A stretch of DNA of 6,500 nt, taken from positions 1 through 6,500 of the forward strand of contig JAUXEQ010000089.1 in the NCBI GenBank assembly GCA_030620455.1, read 5' to 3'. The notes under the pieces are model-generated. The model did not search any database and was not told where the DNA came from. It was given only the letters and a program-made list of their open reading frames with translations. This document shows positions 1-6,146 of the stretch, in pieces (positions within the stretch are counted from its first letter, which is position 1; each line of letters begins with the position of its first letter). A program made the position numbers and the translations under genes. The stretch comes from a bacterium (GTDB lineage: Bacteria > UBP14 > UBA6098 > B30-G16).

Positions 1-225
1 TTCACCCTTTGCGCTGATATTACAAAGGGAAGACGACCCTCATTTGAGAATGCAATGGAGCCAGTTGAGGCTAAAAAGTTATTTAAAGTTTTTGTAGAAA
101 TGCTCAGAGCTAAAGGAGTATATGTTGAAACCGGTGTTTTTGGCGAATACATGAATGTTAAAATCCTAAATGATGGTCCGGTTACAATTTGGATCGATAG
201 TAAAGCTAAAAGAAGTAAACAATAA
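1..225 (+). CDS. dtd: D-aminoacyl-tRNA deacylase, C-terminal part (5' end outside window)
   Basis: The 74 visible residues are the C-terminal half of DTD, the cytoplasmic enzyme that hydrolyses D-amino acids (and glycine) wrongly attached to tRNA. The fragment begins inside the conserved SQFTL active-site motif: FTL at residues 1-3, followed by a GRRPSF segment (10-15) that aligns with GMRPSF of E. coli DTD. Near the end, NDGPVT at 57-62 is the second family signature and carries the Gly-cisPro pair that excludes L-aminoacyl substrates. A short basic tail (KAKRSKQ) follows and the frame ends at TAA 223-225. E. coli DTD is about 145 residues, so roughly the first 78 residues lie upstream of the window. 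The gene converges on rpmH, whose stop codon is 85 bp away. The identification rests on both motifs being in the right order and spacing, and I am confident in it. Confidence 0.95.
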   Translation, partial: FTLCADITKGRRPSFENAMEPVEAKKLFKVFVEMLRAKGVYVETGVFGEYMNVKILNDGPVTIWIDSKAKRSKQ

Positions 226-280
226 GCGTGTAATTTGATAGGTTAAATAAAGGATAGAAAAAGGTTATATAAATTAAATT

Positions 281-320
281 GCATTTTTAATAACTGATAA
301 AATATTATAATTAAAAATGC
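281..320. terminator. Perfect 11-bp inverted repeat between convergent dtd and rpmH
   Basis: GCATTTTTAAT (281-291) and ATTAAAAATGC (310-320) are exact reverse complements around an 18-nt loop. The element lies between the ends of two convergent genes, where a bidirectional terminator is expected, and its right arm includes the last codons and stop of rpmH. For rightward dtd transcripts the stem is followed, six bases later, by a run of five T (327-331). For leftward rpmH transcripts only an AT-rich stretch follows. The stem has just two G-C pairs per arm and so is weak for an intrinsic terminator. The repeat is certain; the function is inferred from position. Confidence 0.45.
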
Positions 321-469
321 GAACCCTTTTTAGGCGTACTTACTGTGAGCTTTTTGCGACCTCTTCTGCGTTTTCTATTTAAAATTATTCTCCCCGATTT
401 TGTGGACATTCTTAACCTGAAGCCGTGTTTTCTTCTTCTCTTTGTATTACTAATCTTTGTTATTCTCAT
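311..469 (-). CDS. rpmH: 50S ribosomal protein L34
   Basis: This is a 52-residue, very basic protein. Residues 10-21 read KRRRKHGFRLRM and match the L34 signature KHGFRARM. Residues 22-44 (STKSGR, then RKRRRGRKKLTVS) match the rest of the family, for example KNGRRVL and AKGRKKLTVSD in E. coli. L34 is a small component of the large ribosomal subunit that binds 23S rRNA. The N-terminus (MRITKISNT) differs from the usual MKRTYQPS, and the tail after LTVS (TPKKGSHF) is longer than in most L34s. I chose the ATG at 467-469 because AAGGGG (476-481) lies six bases upstream; an ATG four bases earlier runs into a stop after seven codons. It lies 51 bp after the glycosyltransferase gene and may be co-transcribed. 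The usual partner rnpA is not beside it: the downstream neighbour is convergent dtd. Confidence 0.93.
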   Translation of the reverse strand: MRITKISNTKRRRKHGFRLRMSTKSGRIILNRKRRRGRKKLTVSTPKKGSHF

Positions 470-475
470 TCATAT

Positions 476-481
476 CCCCTT
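476..481 (-). promoter_or_regulatory. Ribosome binding site of rpmH
   Basis: On the minus strand AAGGGG lies six bases before the ATG at 467-469. It supports this ATG over the one at 471-473, whose frame closes after seven codons. Confidence 0.6.
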
Positions 482-520
482 TGATAGAATGCTTCTAAAT
501 AATGTTGGTGTTATTTTATG

Positions 521-2752
521 TCAAGGAATAAGTTCATTTAAACCGCTCAAAGCCTGATTTGCAAGTTCAAAATCTGGATTAATTTCGATAGCTCGTTGTA
601 AGTATTTTTTAGCAACGGTGTAGTTTCCCTTGCGAGCCATAACTGATGCGAGATTGAATAGGAATTCAGGTTCTGAAAAACCTAAATTTTCCGCTTTAAT
701 CAAGTATTTATATGCCGAATCCGCTTCATCTTTTGCAAGATAAAGAGCTCCTAATGCCGCATAACCCGAATAAAAAGTAGTATCAATTTCAACAGATTTG
801 AGCAATATGTCTTGTGCGTTATCATAGTTTCCCTTTCGAACTTCTATCTGAGCTAAGTTATATAGAGCCCATGCTCTGGCTCGGTTTCTTGATGCTCCCA
901 ATCCAACTTCTTCGCTGTATATTGTGCCCATATCGTAAAGTTCTATTAATTCGCTTTCCTCTGAATAAGCGGCATTAATAAAGAACGACTCGGCTCCCGC
1001 AGTATCGAATAAGGCTAATCGTAATATTCCGAATAAATTTAAAATCCTTGGATTTGATTTAAATGTCGCATACACAAAATTTGCTATCGAATCAGCTTTT
1101 ATGAATTTATCATCAGAATAGAGTGAAATAAGATAATTATAGGTTACTCCGGGTTCTTCTGAGCATTTTTCGAATCCCTTTTTGCCATAGTAAATTGCAG
1201 AATCCATTTCACCAATGAGTCGCTTTACAACGCCTAAATTACTTAATGCTCGACATATTTCCCCTTCATTATCAATTTCTTTTCGGAAATAATACTCAGC
1301 AGAATCGTATTGAGCATTTTTAAAAAAATACGCTCCAATATGTAAATTGACTCCTCTCATTTTATTATTAATTGAAATGGCTGATCTATATTCCTTTATA
1401 GCGAGAGAATCATTTCCGCTTCTAAGATAAACATTACCGAGCGAAAACCTTGAAAGTGAATTTTCGCTTTTTTTAGCTGACAAAAATGAAACATGTAACA
1501 ATGCGAATAATACTATAAATGATATAAATGCTACAAAAGATCTTCTTTTTACAGAATTATAGATCGTTCTCATCCCAAAACCAGCTGGGACAATTAACAT
1601 TGGGATTATAGGAAGTCTGAACCTTGAACATACGAAAAACAAAACGATTACGATCATATAAATTATCGATGACCACAGAAAGAGCTTTTTTAATTCGAAA
1701 CAAGCACCAAAAAAACCTATAATTGCAAGTGAAAATATTAATGGCCAACCAATCCACAGTATGTATTTCAGAAATGAACCTTTCAGAAGGAAGTAAATGT
1801 TCCCATTGTTGCCTATTTCATATGCACTAACTAATAATACTATTTTTTGAAAAAAGAGAATAACAGCCGATTTCGGGTATTTTTTCCAGAATTGTAATCC
1901 TTTTTTGAAATAAAAATTTGATATTTCCGATGGCTTAAGTTCTCGATCCTCAACTTTTTCGGCTAGAGTTTTACATTGTCTATATTGCCAGTTCCAACCA
2001 AATTCCGGTACAATCGCTGATGAGCCATCGCTCAGTGGATTATTACCTATGTAAAAGTTTATTCCACCCTGTGAAGCAATAAGAACTTTATCACCGCAAA
2101 ACAAATTTGACAGGGCAACAGGAATAATAGGAATAATAGCGAATAATAGTATAAAAGATGCCTTAAGTTTCAGTTTCGGTAACAAAAATATAATGAAAAT
2201 CGGAATGAGAATTAGTATTGTTGGTCTCAAGGTCGCAAGTAATCCAAGTAGTATTCCAGGTACAATCGTTTCTTTCCATGAGTTTTTAATCCGAGTTAAA
2301 AAATATAAAAGCCATGGAATTAATGCTGTGAACACTGAATCAAGGAGAAGTCTGGACTCGAAAAATATCTGGATGGGACAAATCGCCCATAAAATTGTTG
2401 TCAAATTTGCCCATTTGTTTTTTCCAAGCGTTCTCCTGCATAGAAAGTAAATAGGTATTATCGATGATAGTCCTATCAAATTCTGAATGATTCTTGGTGC
2501 CCAACTATTATAATGGAAAACTGAATAAATAGCAGCAAGGAAATATGGGTATAATGGAGCCCTAAAAAAAACTCCCTTTGGAATTATAGATAATCCAATA
2601 ATGCTCTTTGCCCAAATGTGGTGAAATAATTCGTCAAGATAAAGTCCGTTCCAATATGGTGTTTGGTTCCAGAAAACTATATGAATAACTCTTAGTATAA
2701 GACCTAAAACAATGATTATTGCGAGGGTATGTTTTCTAAAAATGTTTTTCAA
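521..2752 (-). CDS. Multi-spanning membrane glycosyltransferase (ArnT/PMT-like, GT-C fold) with C-terminal TPR region
   Basis: The protein has two parts. Residues 1 to about 425 are polytopic: a basic N-terminus, a first helix near 9-27, then a loop with the acidic pair D40-E41 in YLDELFHHIWAK, the position of the catalytic acidic motif in GT-C enzymes. FRAPLYPYF (63-71) and SRFRLPIIPMLIVPAG (376-391) resemble segments of dolichyl-phosphate-mannose mannosyltransferase/ArnT-like (PMT_2) proteins. A hydrophilic loop spans about 220-295. Residues about 433-735 are soluble and carry TPR-like helix pairs, for example SLGNVYLRSGNDSLAIKEY and the closing NPDFELANQAL. Such enzymes usually move a sugar from a lipid-phosphate carrier to an acceptor outside the membrane; donor and acceptor cannot be told here. 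The start is TTG (2750-2752), directly after an in-frame TAA, with no other Met before residue 365. The nearest Shine-Dalgarno-like AGGAG (2779-2783) is 26 bases away, unusually far. The gene follows rnc by 29 bp. Confidence 0.85.
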   Translation of the reverse strand: MKNIFRKHTLAIIIVLGLILRVIHIVFWNQTPYWNGLYLDELFHHIWAKSIIGLSIIPKGVFFRAPLYPYFLAAIYSVFHYNSWAPRIIQNLIGLSSIIPIYFLCRRTLGKNKWANLTTILWAICPIQIFFESRLLLDSVFTALIPWLLYFLTRIKNSWKETIVPGILLGLLATLRPTILILIPIFIIFLLPKLKLKASFILLFAIIPIIPVALSNLFCGDKVLIASQGGINFYIGNNPLSDGSSAIVPEFGWNWQYRQCKTLAEKVEDRELKPSEISNFYFKKGLQFWKKYPKSAVILFFQKIVLLVSAYEIGNNGNIYFLLKGSFLKYILWIGWPLIFSLAIIGFFGACFELKKLFLWSSIIYMIVIVLFFVCSRFRLPIIPMLIVPAGFGMRTIYNSVKRRSFVAFISFIVLFALLHVSFLSAKKSENSLSRFSLGNVYLRSGNDSLAIKEYRSAISINNKMRGVNLHIGAYFFKNAQYDSAEYYFRKEIDNEGEICRALSNLGVVKRLIGEMDSAIYYGKKGFEKCSEEPGVTYNYLISLYSDDKFIKADSIANFVYATFKSNPRILNLFGILRLALFDTAGAESFFINAAYSEESELIELYDMGTIYSEEVGLGASRNRARAWALYNLAQIEVRKGNYDNAQDILLKSVEIDTTFYSGYAALGALYLAKDEADSAYKYLIKAENLGFSEPEFLFNLASVMARKGNYTVAKKYLQRAIEINPDFELANQALSGLNELIP

Positions 2753-2781
2753 TTATTCATTATGACTAAATTTTCGAACTC

Positions 2782-3453
2782 CTAAGAAATAAGCTTTTGA
2801 ATAGCATCCTTTGCTGCGTTTTGTTCTGCTTCTTTCTTTGTGTTTCCTAATCCTACACCAAGCATTTTATCCTCGATAAAAACAGCAATTTTAAAAAAAA
2901 TCTTATGTTCTGGTCCCTCAGTTGAAAGTACTGTATAAATAGGTTGAGAACCATCCGATTGAAGAATTTCGAGTAATTTACCCTTATAGTTAATAAGATT
3001 AGGAGACTTAAGAAGTATATCCATGTATGATAAGATACATTTTTCAACAAATTTCCGAGCAGAATTTAACCCACTGTCAATATAAATAGCCGCTATCAAA
3101 GCCTCCAGAACATCACTGAGTATCGAATCCGAAATTTCATTATTATCGATGGTATTTCCAGTTCTAAGGAATTTCCCGAGTCCGAGTATCTTAGATATTT
3201 TTGCGAGCGCAATGCTACTAACTATAGTTTGTCTTAGGGATGTGAGTTCACCTTCGTCCGCTTCTGGATAGATTTTAAACAGATAGTCGCTGACTATAAA
3301 TGCCAATATTGAATCTCCTAAAAATTCTAATCTTTGGTATGAATTCTTGTGATATTTAGTCGCAGAAGAATGTGTTAATGCTAATTTTAGGTACTTTTTC
3401 CTTTTGAATTTATAACAAATTATTTTTTCAATAGGGGTTGCTTTTCTAATCAT
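2782..3453 (-). CDS. rnc: Ribonuclease III
   Basis: At 223 residues this is a normal-length RNase III, the endonuclease that cuts double-stranded RNA during rRNA maturation and mRNA turnover. The nuclease domain (about 5-150) contains the signature RLEFLGDSIL at 41-50, with E43 and D47, then DEGEL at 66-70 with E67, then SDVLEAL with D114 and E117. These match the E. coli metal-binding and catalytic residues E41, D45, E65, D114 and E117. The C-terminal double-stranded-RNA-binding domain spans about 155-222 (NYKGKLLEILQ at 155-165, then GLGNTKKEAEQNAAKDAI). The position of conserved E. coli E38 is Q40 here (SYQRLEF); eukaryotic Dicers also carry Gln at this place. The start is the ATG at 3451-3453, with a weak AGGG only three bases upstream. 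It lies 104 bp after fabF, a gene order common in Bacteroidota and relatives. Confidence 0.97.
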   Translation of the reverse strand: MIRKATPIEKIICYKFKRKKYLKLALTHSSATKYHKNSYQRLEFLGDSILAFIVSDYLFKIYPEADEGELTSLRQTIVSSIALAKISKILGLGKFLRTGNTIDNNEISDSILSDVLEALIAAIYIDSGLNSARKFVEKCILSYMDILLKSPNLINYKGKLLEILQSDGSQPIYTVLSTEGPEHKIFFKIAVFIEDKMLGVGLGNTKKEAEQNAAKDAIQKLIS

Positions 3454-3557
3454 ATACCCTAATTTTTAATTTACTTAAATGTGATTTTTATAAAAAGAAA
3501 TATTTTACTATTATTTATGATTTACTAATATATTAAATGAAGCAATGAACTCGTAAA
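3454..3557. other. AT-rich spacer between fabF and rnc
   Basis: This 104-bp gap is the longest inside the leftward gene block. I found no convincing hairpin with a T-run and no clear -35/-10 pair on the minus strand, so it does not settle whether rnc is read from the acpP-fabF transcript or from its own promoter. Confidence 0.5.
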
Positions 3558-4802
3558 CTATGATCCTTCCCACTTTTTAAGAACTATTGTAGCATTATGA
3601 CCTCCAAAACCGAATGAATTAGAAATAGCAATTCTCGGGTGTGCAGTAATATTTTCAGTCGTGATATTTAAACCTTCACACTCGGGAATAGGATTATCTA
3701 AATTAATTGAAGCATGTATTATACCAGTTTTAAGTGTCATAATAGTGGCAATAAGTTCAGTCGCTCCCGCAGCACCAAGCATATGTCCTATCATAGATTT
3801 AGTAGAGTTAATAATAGGTTTTTCCTTATTTATGCCAAAAACAGTTTTGATAGCCTTTAATTCACTTATATCACCTGCTAATGTTGAGGTGCCATGCGCG
3901 TTTACATAATCTACGTCCTCCACATTAATATTCGCAGATTCAATAGCACCAAACATAGACTCCGCAGCACCTAAACCATCGGGATGAGGTGCAGTAATAT
4001 GAAATGCATCAGCATTAGCTTTATATCCAATAATTTCAGCGAGTATCTCTGCTTCTCTCGATCTGGCATTCTCAAGTTTTTCTATAATAAGAATACCTGC
4101 TCCTTCAGCAATAAGAAAACCATCCCTATCCATATCGAAAGGTCTCGATGCACAAGTAGGATCGTCATTCCTCGTTGTTAAAGCCTTTGCTTTGCAAAAT
4201 GCACTGTATGCGAGTGTATGTATCGGCGCTTCAGATCCTCCAGCAACCATAATATCAGCGACACCTTCACGAACCATTCTATAAGCCTCACCTATTGCAT
4301 GTGCACCTGATGCACAAGCACTGGTGATGCAATAATTAGGTCCTCTAAGATTATATCTTATTGCTACTAATGCTGAAGCAACATCTGGAATCATCATAGG
4401 AATTGTGAATGGGCTAACTTTTCTAATCCCTCGTTTAAGAAGAATTTCATAGTTGGAGAGCAAAGTAATAATTCCACCGATTCCGGAACCAATAATAACA
4501 CCTGTTTTTTTTGGATTGATAGAATCTGAAGTTAATCCTGCATTTTTAATCGCTTGATCGGACGCTACAATAGAAAACTGAGCGAATAAGTCGAGGCGTC
4601 TTGCTTCTTTGGGATCGATAGATACAGCAGGATCAAAATTCTTTACTTCACCCGATATTTTTGAAGGCATATCAGTTACATCAAAACGAGTAACTTCACC
4701 AGCTCCGCTTTTTCCCAAAAGTAAGTTGTGCCAAAAAGTTTTGGGGTCGTTACCTATTGGAGTAATAGCCCCGGCCCCAGTAATTACCACTCTATTCGAC
4801 AT
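3558..4802 (-). CDS. fabF: 3-oxoacyl-[acyl-carrier-protein] synthase II (KAS II)
   Basis: FabF condenses malonyl-ACP with an acyl-ACP in each elongation round of type II fatty-acid synthesis, releasing CO2. The 414 residues match the family length, and the catalytic residues fall at E. coli numbering: nucleophile C163 in TSACASGAHAIGEA, H303 in VNAHGTSTLAGD, K335 in STKSMIGH and H340. SNSFGFGGHN at 394-403 supplies the Phe of the gating loop. The N-terminal VVITGAGAITPIGND (5-19) is also typical of thiolase-fold KAS enzymes. The start is ATG 4800-4802, with AGGA (4810-4813) seven bases upstream. acpP, which encodes its carrier-protein substrate, ends 13 bp before, so the two are almost surely co-transcribed. 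FabB-type enzymes are close relatives, but the exact residue positions and the acpP linkage favour FabF. Confidence 0.98.
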   Translation of the reverse strand: MSNRVVITGAGAITPIGNDPKTFWHNLLLGKSGAGEVTRFDVTDMPSKISGEVKNFDPAVSIDPKEARRLDLFAQFSIVASDQAIKNAGLTSDSINPKKTGVIIGSGIGGIITLLSNYEILLKRGIRKVSPFTIPMMIPDVASALVAIRYNLRGPNYCITSACASGAHAIGEAYRMVREGVADIMVAGGSEAPIHTLAYSAFCKAKALTTRNDDPTCASRPFDMDRDGFLIAEGAGILIIEKLENARSREAEILAEIIGYKANADAFHITAPHPDGLGAAESMFGAIESANINVEDVDYVNAHGTSTLAGDISELKAIKTVFGINKEKPIINSTKSMIGHMLGAAGATELIATIMTLKTGIIHASINLDNPIPECEGLNITTENITAHPRIAISNSFGFGGHNATIVLKKWEGS

Positions 4803-4815
4803 AAATTGATCCTAA

Positions 4816-5052
4816 TTATTCGGATGCTTTGGACTTTAAATAATTAATAGCTGCACCAACAGTCGTTAGCTTTTCTGCTTCTTCATCAGGTATCTCAACA
4901 TCAAATTCTTCCTCCAAAGCCATAACTAATTCAACAGTGTCCAGTGAATCAGCACCAAGATCATCAATAAAATGTGCATCTTCTACAATTTGATCCTCAC
5001 TTACACCAAGCTTGTCGATGATTAGGTCTTTCACTCTAGATTCGATGTTCAT
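4816..5052 (-). CDS. acpP: Acyl carrier protein
   Basis: This small acidic protein (78 residues) carries growing acyl chains on a 4'-phosphopantetheine arm during fatty-acid synthesis in the cytoplasm. The attachment serine is S36 in DLGADSLDTVELVMALEE (31-48), a segment nearly identical to E. coli AcpP. The following FDVEIPDEEAEKLTTV is also typical, including the acidic helix II face that docks partner enzymes such as FabF. The frame extends 20 codons further upstream to a TTG, but I chose the ATG at 5050-5052: it has GGAGG (5057-5061) four bases before it, it gives the normal family length, and the extra residues (MTQFLGLIT...) do not resemble any ACP. It is the first gene of the leftward block, with fabF 13 bp downstream. 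Confidence 0.98.
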   Translation of the reverse strand: MNIESRVKDLIIDKLGVSEDQIVEDAHFIDDLGADSLDTVELVMALEEEFDVEIPDEEAEKLTTVGAAINYLKSKASE

Positions 5053-5056
5053 ATAT

Positions 5057-5061
5057 CCTCC
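5057..5061 (-). promoter_or_regulatory. Ribosome binding site of acpP, decides the start
   Basis: GGAGG on the minus strand lies four bases before the ATG at 5050-5052. It fixes the 78-residue start over the upstream in-frame TTG at 5110-5112, which lies inside the likely promoter. Confidence 0.8.
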
Positions 5062-5084
5062 ATTTTTTTCTAATATGCTTAGAC

Positions 5085-5112
5085 AAGTTATCAATCCTAA
5101 AAATTGTGTCAA
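5085..5112 (-). promoter_or_regulatory. Probable housekeeping promoter of the acpP gene block
   Basis: On the minus strand a perfect -35 box TTGACA (5107-5112) is followed after 16 bases by TAACTT (5085-5090), a fair -10 box. Transcription would begin near 5078, leaving about 25 bases of leader before the acpP ATG. A second TTGACA occurs 40 bases further upstream (5147-5152) but has no good -10 box at the right distance. Assignment is by eye from consensus. Confidence 0.5.
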
Positions 5113-5377
5113 TAATTTTTGTTTAAAAAAAAATAAATATCATTTATGTCAAGTGATTTTAATCTATATACTAAGTTAATAATATAATTATAGAAACAAA
5201 TGATTCTTTTATATTTTCTTTTTATTGCTTAAAAAGGAATGTAAATAAACCCAAATGAATTTATTGAAAAATCTCTCAAAATTATTGGAAATTATGTTTA
5301 AGGTTTTGCATTTAGCAAAATTCTTTATTATAATATAACACAATTTATTGTATTGTATTAATTATCAAGAAATATTT
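5113..5377. other. AT-rich divergent intergenic region
   Basis: This stretch separates the leftward acpP block from the rightward pilin-like gene. It is very rich in A and T and contains many short stop-interrupted frames, no tRNA-like or other recognisable RNA gene, and no coding frame I can support. What stands out is a palindrome at 5304-5320 and a smaller one, ACAAT-TT-ATTGT, at 5340-5351. Both lie upstream of the sigma-54 promoter and could be regulator-binding sites. Confidence 0.6.
5304..5320. repeat. Palindrome upstream of the sigma-54 promoter, possible enhancer site
   Basis: TTTTGC (5304-5309) and GCAAAA (5315-5320) are exact reverse complements around the five-base centre ATTTA. 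The centre lies about 93 bp upstream of the predicted start of transcription at 5405, within the range where sigma-54 activators usually bind. A short hairpin followed by TTCTTTATTA could also be read as a weak rightward terminator, but no rightward gene precedes it. The palindrome is observed; the role is inferred. Confidence 0.35.
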
Positions 5378-5394
5378 TTGGCATAAATATTGCG
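5378..5394 (+). promoter_or_regulatory. Sigma-54 (RpoN) -24/-12 promoter of the pilin-like gene
   Basis: TTGGCATAAATATTGCG matches the sigma-54 consensus TGGCAC-N5-TTGC. GG (5380-5381) and GC (5392-5393) are exactly 12 bases apart, as required, and both flanks (TTGGCA and TTGC) fit; the only clear departure is T for C after TGGCA. The predicted start is near 5405, giving a leader of about 30 bases that carries a strong Shine-Dalgarno sequence before the ATG at 5435. Sigma-54 is known to drive pilin genes in several bacteria, for example pilA in Pseudomonas and Geobacter. Transcription would need an ATP-dependent enhancer-binding activator that is not encoded in this window. Confidence 0.75.
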
Positions 5395-5423
5395 GTATAT
5401 TTATTGGAATTTTATAGGTATTT

Positions 5424-5430
5424 GAGGAGG
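5424..5430 (+). promoter_or_regulatory. Strong ribosome binding site of the pilin-like gene
   Basis: GAGGAGG lies four bases before the ATG at 5435-5437. It is among the best Shine-Dalgarno matches in the window and suggests high expression once the gene is transcribed. Confidence 0.8.
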
Positions 5431-5434
5431 CAGG

Positions 5435-6133
5435 ATGAAAAGAAAGGAGATTACAACCACAAGAAGAATTATCAACAAAAAAGGATTTACTCTTATAGAA
5501 ATAATGGTTACGCTTGTAATTGTGGGAATTTTAGCAGGATTATCCATTACGTCCTTTAGGAATACCGCCGCAAGAGCAAAACAAGCAGAAGCAAAAATCA
5601 TTTTAGCTTCGATAAGAAATTCAGTAGACGAAACAATAAGTCTTTATGGCGGAATCCCAGGTTATTGGCAATGGTTCCCAGTTGGTGGTTACCAGTGGTG
5701 GATACCAGAAAAATATAGATGGATGAATTTATGGGTATGGGTTGGTGGAAGTTGGCCTACAGGAAGTTGGCAAATGATAAGATATGATAAACCAACTGCT
5801 GTGCCTTATTATGAATTCTTTGTTATTAATGGATCATGCCCATTGGAAGCTACATATGCAAAATCGACATTTGAAAGATCGATCGATAGATTCTTAGCAT
5901 CAGTTTTACCAAAGAATCTTCTAGCAGATGATCCTCCTGATTGGGAAGAATGGTGGAATCAATGGTATACTCCATATCATAGAGAATTCTGGCTTATTGC
6001 AGATCCTTATATGAGTAAAGACAATAGCCTGCAAAAAAAGGACAAAGTAATTTTAACAAGCACTGGAAAGCTTTTCACCGTTCCGTATAAAGATTTTCCC
6101 GGTAGATGGTGGTTCTATCATTTAGATGATTGA
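5435..6133 (+). CDS. Tryptophan-rich type IV pilin-like (prepilin) protein
   Basis: The N-terminus is a textbook class III prepilin signal. A basic leader of 17 residues (MKRKEITTTRRIINKKG) precedes G17|F18-TLIE, with E22 as the conserved Glu5 of the mature protein, then a hydrophobic helix to about residue 40. A PilD-type peptidase would cut after G17 and methylate F18, and the 215-residue product would enter a type IV pilus or type II secretion pseudopilus. The C-terminal domain resembles nothing I recognise. It has 16 Trp, 13 Tyr and 11 Phe among 232 residues in the whole protein. Nine Trp fall within 78-112, four in WEEWWNQW (170-177) and two near the end (225-226). Segments 78-89 (WQW, VGG, WW) and 100-107 (WVWVGGSW) look like an imperfect internal repeat. 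There is a single Cys (C135), so no pilin disulfide loop. No pilus assembly gene is in the window. Export and filament role are inferred; the surface function is unknown. Confidence 0.85.
   Translation: MKRKEITTTRRIINKKGFTLIEIMVTLVIVGILAGLSITSFRNTAARAKQAEAKIILASIRNSVDETISLYGGIPGYWQWFPVGGYQWWIPEKYRWMNLWVWVGGSWPTGSWQMIRYDKPTAVPYYEFFVINGSCPLEATYAKSTFERSIDRFLASVLPKNLLADDPPDWEEWWNQWYTPYHREFWLIADPYMSKDNSLQKKDKVILTSTGKLFTVPYKDFPGRWWFYHLDD
5747..5771 (+). repeat. In-frame 10-bp direct repeat in the Trp-rich segment
   Basis: GGAAGTTGGC occurs at 5747-5756 and again at 5762-5771. The offset is 15 bases, exactly five codons, so it yields GSWPT followed by GSWQM. It suggests that part of the Trp cluster grew by short tandem duplication. 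Confidence 0.6.
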
Positions 6134-6146
6134 GCATACTTGAAAA

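Noticed and set aside
345..557. Rightward 70-codon hydrophobic reading frame
   Set aside because: It is antisense to rpmH and to the end of the glycosyltransferase gene, starts with GTG and has no ribosome site. Its Phe/Leu-rich content is the mirror of the Lys/Arg codons of L34.
2193..2450. 85-codon rightward frame inside the glycosyltransferase gene
   Set aside because: It lies antisense to a well-supported membrane domain, without a ribosome site or recognisable motifs.
5053..5112. 20-codon N-terminal extension of acpP from a TTG
   Set aside because: The extra residues resemble no ACP, the TTG overlaps the likely -35 box, and the internal ATG has a strong GGAGG site and gives the normal length.
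5363..5375. IHF-like site (TATCAA-N4-TAT) near the sigma-54 promoter
   Set aside because: It has one mismatch in the core and lies close to the -24 box; AT-rich DNA gives many such matches, so I do not annotate it.
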